DNA of 64,000 bases from the NCBI RefSeq assembly GCF_900221005.1, contig NZ_OBQI01000002.1, positions 496,001 to 560,000 of the forward strand. The letters are read 5' to 3'. The translations under genes and the position numbers were made by a program. Below, piece after piece: positions 44,501 to 52,852 of the stretch. Each line of letters begins with the position of its first letter. Position 1 is the stretch's first letter. The stretch is from Blastococcus aggregatus. Its GTDB lineage: Bacteria > Actinomycetota > Actinomycetes > Mycobacteriales > Geodermatophilaceae. The notes below the pieces were generated by a model, which was given only the letters and a program-made list of their open reading frames with translations, searched no databases and was not told where the DNA came from.

Positions 44501-45702
44501 GCCGCATGCCCCCCGGCGCAGTCGCCCGGACCCGGCGACGGCTCGGTCGGCCGCCCCACCGGCCCGGTCGCGGGCAGCCCGTCCCGCATCTCGGCGAGCA
44601 GGCTGTCGACGACGGGCTTCAGGTCGCCGCCCGAGGCGGCCGCGACCGCCCGCTGCCGCTGGTAGGAGGCGCCGACGTCGAGGACGCGCAGCACGTCGCC
44701 GAGCTCGGCCTCGCAGCCCAGCCGCTTGGCCGTGGGCATCAGCTCCTCGACCAGGTCCAGGATCGCCTGCCGCACCGGCTGCACCGTGCCCTTGTCGTCG
44801 ACGACGATGTCGGCGTCGAGGCCGTACCGCGAGGCGCGCCACTTGTTCTCCCGCAGCACCCAGGAGGCCGGGGTGGGGAGGGTGTAGCCGCGGTCGAGCT
44901 GGGTGTCGAACTGCTCGACCAGGCACTGGGCGAGCGCGGCGACCGCGCCGATCTCGTCGAGGGTGGGCAGGCCGTCGCAGATGCGCAGCTCGACGGTGCC
45001 GAAGTCGGGGTGCGGGCGGACGTCCCACCACACCTCGCGCACGCTCTCGATCGACTTCGTGGAGATCAGCGTCTCCATGTACTCCTCGAACTCGGCCCAG
45101 TCGGCCAGCTGGTACGGCAGCCCCGCCGTCGGCATGCCCTCGAAGATCTTGGTGCGGGACGACGCCAGGCCGGTGTCGCAGCCGACCCAGTACGGCGAGG
45201 ACGACGAGAGCGCGAGGAAGTGCGGGATGTACTGGCACAGCGCGTTGACGATGGGCATCGCCTTCTCCGGCGCCCGCACGCCGACGTGCACGTGGACGCC
45301 GAAGATCTGCATGCGGCGGGCCATCCACTGCATCCGCTCGACCAGCTCGAGGTAGCGCTCCTTGGGCGAGATCAGCTGGCTCTGCCAGTCGGTGAACGGG
45401 TGCGTGCCCGCGCACATCACGCCCAGGCCGCGCTGCTCGGCGGCGGCCGTCACCTCGGCGAGGGTGCCGGCGAGGTCGGCCTTGGCCTCCGCGACGGTGG
45501 TGCAGATGCCGGTGATGATCTCGACGGTCGACTGCAGCAGCTCGTGCTTGGCCTTCGGGTGCTCCTCGGCGCCGTCGGGGCGCAGCTGCTCGAGGATCTC
45601 GATCGCGCCGGGTGCCAGTTCCCGGCTCGACAGGTCGATCAGCTGCAGCTCCCACTCCACGCCCAGGCTGGACCGCTCGGACGACCGGAAGGGGATCTCC
45701 AC
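44497..45702 (-). CDS. Carboxylate-amine ligase, YbdK/glutamate-cysteine ligase family
   Basis: A 401-residue GCS2-type ligase. SLGVEWELQLID near the start carries the ATP/Mg-binding acids, and FGVHVHVGVRAPEKAM, SSSSPYWVGCDTGLASSRT and VELRICDGLPTLDE are family blocks. Members join an amino acid, often glutamate, to an amine with ATP; some are weak glutamate-cysteine ligases. The true substrate here is unknown. GTG at 45702 stands seven bases after TAGACT, so the operon mRNA is probably leaderless. It is the first gene of ligase-M20-mutA-mutB-meaB and divergent from PNP. Confidence 0.88.
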   Translation of the reverse strand: MEIPFRSSERSSLGVEWELQLIDLSSRELAPGAIEILEQLRPDGAEEHPKAKHELLQSTVEIITGICTTVAEAKADLAGTLAEVTAAAEQRGLGVMCAGTHPFTDWQSQLISPKERYLELVERMQWMARRMQIFGVHVHVGVRAPEKAMPIVNALCQYIPHFLALSSSSPYWVGCDTGLASSRTKIFEGMPTAGLPYQLADWAEFEEYMETLISTKSIESVREVWWDVRPHPDFGTVELRICDGLPTLDEIGAVAALAQCLVEQFDTQLDRGYTLPTPASWVLRENKWRASRYGLDADIVVDDKGTVQPVRQAILDLVEELMPTAKRLGCEAELGDVLRVLDVGASYQRQRAVAAASGGDLKPVVDSLLAEMRDGLPATGPVGRPTEPSPGPGDCAGGHAA

Positions 45703-45709
45703 CTGCCGG

Positions 45710-45715
45710 AGTCTA
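45710..45715 (-). promoter_or_regulatory. -10 element of a leaderless promoter for the ligase-mutAB operon
   Basis: TAGACT ends seven bases before the GTG at 45702. Only 71 bases separate the divergent start codons here, so this promoter and that of PNP lie back to back. Confidence 0.5.
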
Positions 45716-45761
45716 GGGAGCCGCGTCGGCGGCCACCCGGCGACGGAGCACCGTCACCCGT

Positions 45762-45767
45762 TAGCGT
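45762..45767 (+). promoter_or_regulatory. -10 element of a leaderless promoter for the PNP gene
   Basis: TAGCGT ends six bases before the GTG at 45774. Confidence 0.55.
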
Positions 45768-45773
45768 CCCTAC

Positions 45774-46586
45774 GTGGACCAGCGCCCCGGCACCGACCCC
45801 CAGTCCATCGCCGCGCTCGCGGCCGACGACCTCACCACCGCCCTCGGCGGGCCGCACGACGTCGCGGTCGTGATGGGCTCCGGCTGGGCTCCCGCGGCCG
45901 ACGCCTTCGGCCCCGCCGAGTACAGCGTCGCCATCGGCGAGCTGCCCGGGTTCGCCGCCCCGACCGCGATGGGCCACGGCGGCGAGGTGCGCTCGGTGCG
46001 GGTCGGCGACCGGAAGGTGCTGCTCTTCCTCGGCCGGACGCACCTGTACGAGGGCCGCGGGGTGGAACCGGTCGTGCACGGGGTGCGCACCGCGGCGGCC
46101 GCCGGCGTGAAGACGGTCCTGCTCACCAACGCCGCCGGCGGGCTGGCGGCCGACCACCGGGTCGGCCAGGCCGTGATCATCTCCGACCACCTGAACCTCA
46201 CCGCGCGCTCACCGCTGGTGGGCGGGAACTTCGTCGACCTCACCGACCTCTACTCGGCGCGACTGCGGGCCCTGGCTCGCGAGCTGGACCCGACGCTGGT
46301 CGAGGGCGTCTACGCCGCGCTGCCCGGCCCGCACTACGAGACGCCGGCCGAGATCCGGATGCTGCGCACGATGGGCGCGGACCTCGTGGGCATGTCGACG
46401 GCGCTCGAGGCGATCGCCGCCCAGGCCGAGGGCCTGGAGGTCTTCGGGCTGTCGCTGGTCACCAACGCCGCGGCGGGCGTCACCGGCGAGAAGCTCGACG
46501 GCGACGAGGTCATCGCCGCCGGCCGCGAGGCAGCCGGCCGGCTCGGGGAGTTCCTGGTGCGCTTCATCGGGCAGCTGCCCTCGTGA
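45774..46586 (+). CDS. Purine nucleoside phosphorylase
   Basis: A 270-residue class I (trimeric, PNP/MTAP-type) phosphorylase that splits purine nucleosides to base and (deoxy)ribose-1-phosphate. [14 protein letters not shown] with the phosphate-binding serine, [42 protein letters not shown] and SLVTNAAAG are family blocks. GTG at 45774 fits a leaderless start. The uronate-dehydrogenase-like gene overlaps its stop and the phosphomutase follows, so its sugar phosphate can be processed by a neighbour. Called deoD or punA in relatives. Confidence 0.95.
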   Translation: MDQRPGTDPQSIAALAADDLTTALGGPHDVAVVMGSGWAPAADAFGPAEYSVAIGELPGFAAPTAMGHGGEVRSVRVGDRKVLLFLGRTHLYEGRGVEPVVHGVRTAAAAGVKTVLLTNAAGGLAADHRVGQAVIISDHLNLTARSPLVGGNFVDLTDLYSARLRALARELDPTLVEGVYAALPGPHYETPAEIRMLRTMGADLVGMSTALEAIAAQAEGLEVFGLSLVTNAAAGVTGEKLDGDEVIAAGREAAGRLGEFLVRFIGQLPS

Positions 46587-47401
46587 CCGGGCCGGTCCTG
46601 GTGACCGGCGCGGCGGGGCTGATCGGGACGGTCCTGCGCGGCGGGTTGCCGGAGCGCGGGTGGTCGCTGCGCAGCCTGGACGTCGTCCCGGTGCCGGAGC
46701 CGCGGCCGGGCGAGGAGCACGTCGTCGCCGACACGACCGACCTGGCGGCGCTGACCGAGGCCGCTCGGGGCGCCGGGGCGCTCGTGCACCTGGCGGGCAT
46801 CGCCACCGAGTCCACCTGGCCGGCGATCGCGCACACCAACATCGACGGCACGTACTGCGCGCTCGAGGCCGCGCGCCGGGCCGGCGTCGGCCGGGTGGTG
46901 CTGGCGAGCAGCAACCACGCCACCGGGTACACCCCGCGCCCGGACGGCGGCCTGCTGCGCGAGGTGGACGCCCCGCCCCGGCCGGACACCTACTACGGCG
47001 TCTCGAAGGTGACGATGGAGGCGCTCGGCTCGCTCTACGCGGACCGGTACGGCCTCGACGTCGTGTGCCTGCGGATCGGCAGCGCGTTCCCCGAGCCGAC
47101 CACGACCCGGCACCTCTCCACCTGGCTCTCCCCCGGCGACACCGTGCGGCTGGTCGACGCCGCGCTGCGGACGCCGTCGCCGGGCTTCGCCGTGGTCTGG
47201 GGCGTGTCGGCCAACACGCGCCGCTGGTGGGACCTCACCGCCGCCCGGGCGCTCGGCTACGAGCCGGAGGACGACGCCGAGGTCTACGCCCCGGCGCTGG
47301 TCGCAGTGCACGGCGAGCCCGACCTCACCGATCCGGTGCACGCCCGGGTGGGCGGCGAGTACGCGACGGCCGAGTTCGACTCCGACAACTTCGACGTGTG
47401 A
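46583..47401 (+). CDS. NAD-dependent epimerase/dehydratase, uronate dehydrogenase-like
   Basis: A 272-residue short-chain extended-type oxidoreductase with [18 protein letters not shown] at 5-22 and the catalytic Tyr-Lys in [23 protein letters not shown] and [29 protein letters not shown] closely resemble uronate dehydrogenases, which oxidise hexuronates to aldarolactones, so that is the preferred call. GTG at 46583 overlaps the PNP stop (GTGA). Its place inside a nucleoside operon is unexpected, and another sugar substrate is possible. Confidence 0.82.
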   Translation: MTGPVLVTGAAGLIGTVLRGGLPERGWSLRSLDVVPVPEPRPGEEHVVADTTDLAALTEAARGAGALVHLAGIATESTWPAIAHTNIDGTYCALEAARRAGVGRVVLASSNHATGYTPRPDGGLLREVDAPPRPDTYYGVSKVTMEALGSLYADRYGLDVVCLRIGSAFPEPTTTRHLSTWLSPGDTVRLVDAALRTPSPGFAVVWGVSANTRRWWDLTAARALGYEPEDDAEVYAPALVAVHGEPDLTDPVHARVGGEYATAEFDSDNFDV

Positions 47402-47417
47402 ACGGGAACCTCCTGGC

Positions 47418-49043
47418 ATGACCGACGACCTGCTTCCCGCCGCCCGCGACTGGGCCGGGGCCGATCCGCACGACGGCGACCGCGCCGAGATCCTCGCCCT
47501 GATCGAGGCCGGGGACGTCGCGGAGCTCGGCCGCCGGTTCGCCGGCCCGCTGACCTTCGGGACGGCGGGGTTGCGCGGCCCGCTGCGCGCGGGGCCGGCG
47601 GGGATGAACGCGGCGGTGGTGACCCGCGCCGCTGCCGGGCTGGGCGCCTGGCTGACTGCGTCGGGCTCGGCCGGCGGCGGGATCGTCATCGGCTTCGACG
47701 CCCGGCGGCGGTCGGACGAGTTCGCCCGCATCTCCGCGTCGGTGCTCGCCGCGGCCGGCTTCGCGGTGCAGGTGCTGCCACGCGCGCTGCCCACGCCGGT
47801 GCTGTCCTTCGCGGTACGGCACCTCGGCTGCGCCGCCGGGATCATGGTGACCGCGAGCCACAACCCGCCCGACGACAACGGCTACAAGGTCTACCTGGGC
47901 GACGGTGCGCAGCTGGTGCCGCCGGCCGACGGCGAGATCGAGACCGCGATCGCCGCGGTCGGACCGGCCCGCGAGGTGCCGCTGTCCGACGAGTGGCTGA
48001 CCCTCGACGACGACGTCGCCGCCGACTACGTGGCCGCGGTGGTCCGCGCGCTGGAGCCGGCGCGGGTGGCCTCGCGCGGTTCGCTGCGGGTGGCCTACAC
48101 CGCGATGCACGGGGTGGGCGCGGAGACGACGCGGGCGGTGTTCGCCGCCGCGGGGCTGGCCGAGCCGGTGAGCGTGCCCGAGCAGGACGAGCCGGACCCG
48201 ACGTTCCGCACGGTGGCCTTCCCGAACCCCGAGGAGCCGGGGGCGACCGACCTGCTGAAGGCACTGGCGGTGCGCGTCCACGCCGACGTGGCGATCGCCG
48301 AGGACCCGGACGCCGACCGGTGCGCCGTGGTCTGCGACGGCCGGCAGCTGACCGGCGACGAGGTCGGTGCGCTGCTGGCCGACTGGCTGCTGCGCCGGGG
48401 GGTGCGCGGGACGTACGCGTCGTCGCTGGTGAGCGGCTCGCTGATGCACGTGGTCGCCGCTGCGCACGGGGTGCCGTCGGAGGAGACGCCGACCGGGTTC
48501 AAGTGGATCATGCGAGCAGGGTCCGACGCGGCGCCGTTGGTGTACGGCTACGAGGAGGCGCTCGGGTACTCGGTGTCGCCGTCCGTGGCGCGGGACAAGG
48601 ACGGCATCTCCGCCGCGCTGGCGGTGGCCCTGCTGGCCGCGGAGCTGAAGGAGTCGGGCCGGACGCTGCTGGACCGGCTCGACGAGCTGGCGGTGGAGCA
48701 CGGGCTGTTCGTCACCGGGCAGCTGTCGGTGCGCGTGGAGGATCTCTCGGTCATCTCCGACGCGATGGCGCGGGTGCGCGCTGTGCCGCCGACCTCGCTG
48801 CTGGGTCGTCCGGTCGCGTTCGCGGACCTGGCGCTGGAGTCGCCGCCGGTGGACGCGGTGCGGCTGCTGGGCGACGGGGTGCGGGTGATCGTGCGGCCGA
48901 GCGGGACCGAGCCGAAGCTGAAGGCCTACCTGGAGACCGTGGTGCCGGTGCACCAGGACGCCGGCCTGATCGCCGCGCGCGGCCGCGGCGAGGACGAGCT
49001 GGACCAGCTGCGCGCGGAGATGTCGACGGCGCTCGGGCTGTAG
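47418..49043 (+). CDS. pmmB: Alpha-D-phosphohexomutase, PGM2-like (phosphopentomutase candidate)
   Basis: A 541-residue four-domain phosphomutase. LTFGTAGLRGPLRAGPAGMN opens domain 1, and the phosphoserine loop TASHNPPDDNGYK has the active serine near 147. Metal loop EDPDADRCAV, sugar-specificity loop GYEEALGYS and phosphate loop VRPSGTEPKLKAYLE follow. The GTAGLRG start is the form seen in PGM2, whose vertebrate member is mainly a phosphopentomutase. Placement after PNP supports conversion of (deoxy)ribose-1-phosphate to the 5-phosphate, which is inference; it may also act on hexoses. The M. tuberculosis homologue beside deoD is pmmB, as I recall. Confidence 0.9.
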   Translation: MTDDLLPAARDWAGADPHDGDRAEILALIEAGDVAELGRRFAGPLTFGTAGLRGPLRAGPAGMNAAVVTRAAAGLGAWLTASGSAGGGIVIGFDARRRSDEFARISASVLAAAGFAVQVLPRALPTPVLSFAVRHLGCAAGIMVTASHNPPDDNGYKVYLGDGAQLVPPADGEIETAIAAVGPAREVPLSDEWLTLDDDVAADYVAAVVRALEPARVASRGSLRVAYTAMHGVGAETTRAVFAAAGLAEPVSVPEQDEPDPTFRTVAFPNPEEPGATDLLKALAVRVHADVAIAEDPDADRCAVVCDGRQLTGDEVGALLADWLLRRGVRGTYASSLVSGSLMHVVAAAHGVPSEETPTGFKWIMRAGSDAAPLVYGYEEALGYSVSPSVARDKDGISAALAVALLAAELKESGRTLLDRLDELAVEHGLFVTGQLSVRVEDLSVISDAMARVRAVPPTSLLGRPVAFADLALESPPVDAVRLLGDGVRVIVRPSGTEPKLKAYLETVVPVHQDAGLIAARGRGEDELDQLRAEMSTALGL

Positions 49044-49145
49044 CGCCCGTGCAGCGATCGGGTGGTTGTCCACAGCGGGGCTGCGGCCGGATTCCGGATC
49101 TGCGTAGTCTCCCGGCGACCGGTGATCAGCACGGGGAGTGACGAC

Positions 49146-49727
49146 ATGACGCGACGCTGGACCCTGCGCCTGGCGGCCTGCCTCGTCACCGGGGCGGCGG
49201 TGCTCACCGGGTGCTCGGAGAAGCAGGAGGCCGCGCAGACCCTGCCGTCGAGCAGCAGCGCCGCGCCGACCGAGGACGCGCTCCCGCCCCTCGGCCCCGC
49301 GGACCTGCCGATGCCCGCCGAGGCCCGCACCCAGGACGCCGCCGGCGCGGAAGCCTTCGTCCGCTACTACATCGAGCTGATCAACCGGACGTCGACGGTC
49401 ATGGACGCCCAGCCGCTCCGAGACCTCAGCGACGGCTGCCGCGACTGCGACCGCATCGCCGACAACACCGACGCCGACGCCGACGCTGGCTACCACTACG
49501 AGGGCGGCGACCTCGTGATCAAAGCGGCAGGGTCAGTAACGGTTACGGGCGAGGAGGCCCGCATCGCATTCACAGTCGACCAAGCCCCGCTGATGGTGGT
49601 CGATGCTGGTGGAGCACGAAATGCGGATCTCAGTTCCAGCGCCCTGACCGATCTCACCGGCGGGGCGCTTACTACCTGGAACTCCACTCGCAGCACATGG
49701 CTCATGACCACACTCACGCTCGGCTGA
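49146..49727 (+). CDS. Lipoprotein, DUF6318-like
   Basis: A 193-residue lipoprotein with RRWTLRLAACLVTGAAVLTGC, the acylated cysteine near residue 23. A Ser/Ala/Pro tether follows, then a folded domain starting AFVRYYIELINRTSTVMDAQPLRDLSDGCRDCDRIADN. The phenylalanine-tyrosine start and paired cysteines resemble DUF6318 lipoproteins of actinobacteria (NTF2-like fold, function unknown); the family call is from memory. GGGGAG lies upstream of the ATG at 49146, and TAGTCT at 49105-49110 is a candidate -10. The last third of the gene is less GC-rich than its neighbours. Confidence 0.8.
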   Translation: MTRRWTLRLAACLVTGAAVLTGCSEKQEAAQTLPSSSSAAPTEDALPPLGPADLPMPAEARTQDAAGAEAFVRYYIELINRTSTVMDAQPLRDLSDGCRDCDRIADNTDADADAGYHYEGGDLVIKAAGSVTVTGEEARIAFTVDQAPLMVVDAGGARNADLSSSALTDLTGGALTTWNSTRSTWLMTTLTLG

Positions 49728-49730
49728 CAG

Positions 49731-50636
49731 ATGCGCCGATTTGTCATTTCGGTCCTGGGCGCCCTCCTTCTGCTCACCATCGGTCATCTGCAGGCAGGGG
49801 CGGACGAGGCCGGGTGCTCGAGGCGCTCCTGCGCCTCAGTTGGCTTCTCCCCCGGGACGCTGACCGCCGCAGCCGTAGATCGAAGTCCGGGTAGTGGCCC
49901 GTGGGTCGCGACCAATGCCGCATTGGCCGTCTCTGAATTTCGCTATCAGCTGTCGCACCCATGCGTAGTCGATGACCGAGAAACCGGAGCGTGCCAAGGG
50001 CTCGACTTCGATTCCTGCCCTGCGCCGCCCGACCGCGTGGTGCAAGACCTGGTCATCGAGCGGCAACGACTGGTCCAGCAGGATGGGACCGCAGGCGACC
50101 TCGGCGTTCCCGCGGGAACGCCGCCCGGCTCCCCCATCGGCCCGTGGGAACGTCTCGACCGCGGGTGCGTCGACATCACCGCGCTCAACCCGCCGCCGTC
50201 GCCGGGCGAGGTGTTCCGCTACTTCCAGACGCTCCCGCTCCCCCAGCTCCCCACGAGGCAGCAGCCACCGGGCAACGCGCTGGTCGGGCTCCCCGTCATC
50301 TTCTTCACCGACGGCCCGACCACCCAGACCTTCACCCTCGACATCCGCGGGTTCACCGTCGACATCACCGCCACCGCGACCGGCTTCACCTGGCACACCG
50401 GCGACGGCACCGACCTCACCACCACGACTCCCGGCGCGCCCTACCCCCGCCACACGATCAGCCACGACTACGCCACCGGCACCTACACCGCCGCGCTCAC
50501 CACCACCTGGACCGCCACCTTCAGCGTCGACGGAGGGATCACCGCCCCCGTGCCCGGCAGCACCACCACCGACGGCACCCCCGTCACCTTCGCCGTCCTC
50601 CAGGCCCGGCCGGTCCTGACGAACCCCTTCGACTGA
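49731..50636 (+). CDS. Secreted protein of unknown function with PKD-like domain
   Basis: A 301-residue exported protein: signal peptide RRFVISVLGALLLLTIGHLQAGA, four cysteines in the first 100 residues, then a Pro-rich middle (NPPPSPGEVFRYFQTLPLPQLP) and a C-terminal beta-rich domain (FTWHTGDGTDLTTTTPG...HTISHDYATGTYTAALTTTWTATFSVDGG) that looks like a PKD repeat. I do not recognise the N-terminal part. It starts four bases after the lipoprotein stop, so the two are probably co-expressed. Codons in the first half are less GC-biased than around it, suggesting later acquisition or relaxed selection. Confidence 0.75.
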   Translation: MRRFVISVLGALLLLTIGHLQAGADEAGCSRRSCASVGFSPGTLTAAAVDRSPGSGPWVATNAALAVSEFRYQLSHPCVVDDRETGACQGLDFDSCPAPPDRVVQDLVIERQRLVQQDGTAGDLGVPAGTPPGSPIGPWERLDRGCVDITALNPPPSPGEVFRYFQTLPLPQLPTRQQPPGNALVGLPVIFFTDGPTTQTFTLDIRGFTVDITATATGFTWHTGDGTDLTTTTPGAPYPRHTISHDYATGTYTAALTTTWTATFSVDGGITAPVPGSTTTDGTPVTFAVLQARPVLTNPFD

Positions 50637-50702
50637 CCGATGACTGCGGCGGCCGTCCGCGGTCAGAGACCCGAGGGCCGCGGGGCCCGTGAGAGGACGG
50701 CC

Positions 50703-51263
50703 ATGCGCAGGATCGTGATGCACCTGGGGATCTCCCTGGACGGCTACTTCGAGGGTCCGGACGCCGACATCAGCTGGCACCGCGTTGACGACGAGCTGCA
50801 CACCTTCTTCAACCAGCTGCTGGCCGAGAGCAGCGCCTTCCTCGAGGGCCGGGTCACCTACGAGCTGATGGAGGCGTTCTGGCCCGACGCCGACCAGGGC
50901 CCCGACGTCGAGCCCGCCGTCGCCGAGTTCGCCGCGATCTGGCGGCGCATGCCGAAGGTCGTCTACTCGCGCACGCTCGACGCCCCCGGCCCCAACGCCA
51001 CGCTGGTGCGCGACGTCGTCCCCGAGGAGGTGCGGGCGCTGCAGGCGCAGCCCGGCGGGGACATGGTGGTCGGCGGCCCCGCGCTCGCCGAGGCGTTCCG
51101 CCGGCACGACCTGATCGACGAGTACCGGATCTTCGTGACCCCCGTCCTGCTGGGGCACGGACGCCGGTTGTTCGAGGAGGGCCCGCCCGCCGACCTGCGG
51201 CTGGTCGAGACGAGGGTCTTCGGCAACGGCGTCGTCATGCTGCGGTACGAGGTGGAGCGCTGA
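50703..51263 (+). CDS. Dihydrofolate reductase family protein (RibD C-terminal type)
   Basis: A 186-residue DHFR-fold reductase. MHLGISLDGYFEGPDADISWH opens the fold, LEGRVTYELMEAFWPDAD and MVVGGPALAEAFRRHDLIDEYRIFVTPVLLGHGRRLFEE are typical of the YwjB/YyaP-like group. These proteins bind NADPH, but most have no proven substrate. ATG at 50703 follows GAGAGGA; in-frame codons upstream lack support. It stands between the exported protein gene and a convergent oxidoreductase, with no operon partner evident. Confidence 0.88.
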   Translation: MRRIVMHLGISLDGYFEGPDADISWHRVDDELHTFFNQLLAESSAFLEGRVTYELMEAFWPDADQGPDVEPAVAEFAAIWRRMPKVVYSRTLDAPGPNATLVRDVVPEEVRALQAQPGGDMVVGGPALAEAFRRHDLIDEYRIFVTPVLLGHGRRLFEEGPPADLRLVETRVFGNGVVMLRYEVER

Positions 51264-51272
51264 CCCGAGGGC

Positions 51273-52163
51273 TCAGTGCGGGACGGGCTCCCGGCATCCG
51301 GAGCCCAACGCCCGCGCGGCGGTCTCCAGCACGACGACGAGCTCGCGGCCGAACCCGACGTCGCAGGGGTGCGTCCCGCCGGTCAGGGCGGCCGCCTGCA
51401 GTTCGTCGACGGCGACCGTGAGGTCGTCCACCGGCCGGTCACCGTCGGGCAGCAGCACCAGGCGGCCCGCGTCCCCGTGCACGAAGAACTCGGTGCCGGC
51501 CGACATCGGCGCCACCGTCAGCGAGAGCGTTACCGTCGACGCGGCGCCGGACTCGTGGACGAGCGCCAGGTGCACGGTGTCGCCGCGACCTGCGGTGGCC
51601 TGCACCTCGACGACCGGGCCCAGGGCGGGCACGAGCACCGAGAGCGCGTGCGGGCCCAGGTCCCACAGCGCGCCGTGCTCCTGCCGCCAGGTCGAGCCGG
51701 CGAACGGCGTCCCGGCCACCGACGACAGCCAGGAGGCGGCACCGCCGGCGAGGTGGGTGCGCCCGGCCTGGGTCAGCCAGGTGGAGGTCGCGGTCTGGAA
51801 GCGGAACTTGAGGAAGACGACCGAGGCCACTCCGGCTGCTGCCACGGCGTCGACCACGCGGTCGGCCGCGGCCGTGGTGAGCGCGACCGGCTTCTCCAGC
51901 AGCAGGTGCTTGCCCGCCGCCGCGGCCCGCTCGGCGAGCGGCGCCTGGACGTCGGGCGGCAGCGCGATCGCCACCGCGTCGACCTGGTCGAGCAGTTCCT
52001 CGACGTCGGCGAAGCCCGGCACCTCGAACCGGGCGCCCACCGCCTTGGCCTTGGCCAGGTCGCGTCCCCAGACGCCGACGAACTCCGTCGCCGGGTGCGC
52101 GGCGAGTGCCGGGGCGTGCACGCCCCGCGCCCACGGGCCGGTGCCGAGCAGCCCGAAGCGCAC
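51273..52163 (-). CDS. Gfo/Idh/MocA family oxidoreductase
   Basis: A 296-residue NAD(P)-dependent oxidoreductase. GLLGTGPWARGVHAPAL at 4-20 is the nucleotide-binding start, VAIALPPDVQAPLAERAAAAGKHLLLEKPVAL contains the family EKP motif, and the C-terminal domain has the GALWDLGPHALSVL region of inositol-dehydrogenase-like proteins. GTG at 52163 begins two bases after the upp stop, so they share a transcript. Substrate is not identifiable; these enzymes usually act on sugars or inositols. Confidence 0.88.
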   Translation of the reverse strand: MRFGLLGTGPWARGVHAPALAAHPATEFVGVWGRDLAKAKAVGARFEVPGFADVEELLDQVDAVAIALPPDVQAPLAERAAAAGKHLLLEKPVALTTAAADRVVDAVAAAGVASVVFLKFRFQTATSTWLTQAGRTHLAGGAASWLSSVAGTPFAGSTWRQEHGALWDLGPHALSVLVPALGPVVEVQATAGRGDTVHLALVHESGAASTVTLSLTVAPMSAGTEFFVHGDAGRLVLLPDGDRPVDDLTVAVDELQAAALTGGTHPCDVGFGRELVVVLETAARALGSGCREPVPH

Positions 52164-52165
52164 CG

Positions 52166-52789
52166 TCAGACCGAGCCGAACTGGCGATCCCCGGCGTCGC
52201 CGAGACCCGGGACGATGTAGGCGTTCTCGTTGAGCCCCTCGTCGACGCTGGCGGTGAAGACGCGCAGCGGCAGCCCGCTCTCCTCGAGGCGCTGGATGCC
52301 CTCCGGCGCCGCCAGCGCGCACAGCACGGTGATCTGCGTGGCGCCGCGGGCGGTGAGCAAGCGGCAGCAGTGCACCAGCGAGCCGCCGGTGGCCAGCATC
52401 GGGTCGAGCACGAAGACGTGCCGGTCGACCAGCGACTCCGGCAGGGACGCCATGTAGGCCTCGGGCTGGAAGGTCTCCTCGTTGCGCGCCAGGCCGACGA
52501 AGCCCATCTGCGACTCCGGCAGCATGCCGTGCGCGGTGTCGGCCATGCCCAGGCCGGCCCGCAGCACCGGCACGAGCAGCGGCGGGGCCGCCAGCCGGAA
52601 GCCGGTGGTCTCGACGACCGGCGTGCGGATCGTCTCCTCGGCGACGGTGAGCTCGCGCGTGGCCTCGTAGACCAGCATCTGGGTGAGCTCGCGGAGGGCG
52701 GCGCGGAACGCGGCGTTGTCGGTGCGCTCGTCGCGCATCCGGCTCAGCCGGGCTCGGGCCAGCGGATGGTCGACGACGGTCAGCTGCAC
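52166..52789 (-). CDS. upp: Uracil phosphoribosyltransferase
   Basis: A 207-residue UPRTase that makes UMP from uracil and [24 protein letters not shown], the [14 protein letters not shown] block, PRPP loop [17 protein letters not shown] and the uracil-binding tail [15 protein letters not shown] are present. GTG at 52789 is supported by TACCGT six bases upstream (52796-52801); a longer reading adds an Arg/Gly-rich stretch without similarity. It belongs to the nucleoside-salvage group with PNP, DeoC and Add and precedes the oxidoreductase gene by two bases. Confidence 0.95.
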   Translation of the reverse strand: MQLTVVDHPLARARLSRMRDERTDNAAFRAALRELTQMLVYEATRELTVAEETIRTPVVETTGFRLAAPPLLVPVLRAGLGMADTAHGMLPESQMGFVGLARNEETFQPEAYMASLPESLVDRHVFVLDPMLATGGSLVHCCRLLTARGATQITVLCALAAPEGIQRLEESGLPLRVFTASVDEGLNENAYIVPGLGDAGDRQFGSV

Positions 52790-52795
52790 GCCAGA

Positions 52796-52801
52796 ACGGT
52801 A
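52796..52801 (-). promoter_or_regulatory. -10 element of a leaderless promoter for upp
   Basis: TACCGT ends six bases before the upp GTG at 52789. Confidence 0.5.
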
Positions 52802-52852
52802 GCGGCCCCGCCCGGACCGGCCACACGCCCGCCCGCCCCGCGCTGCCACCGC

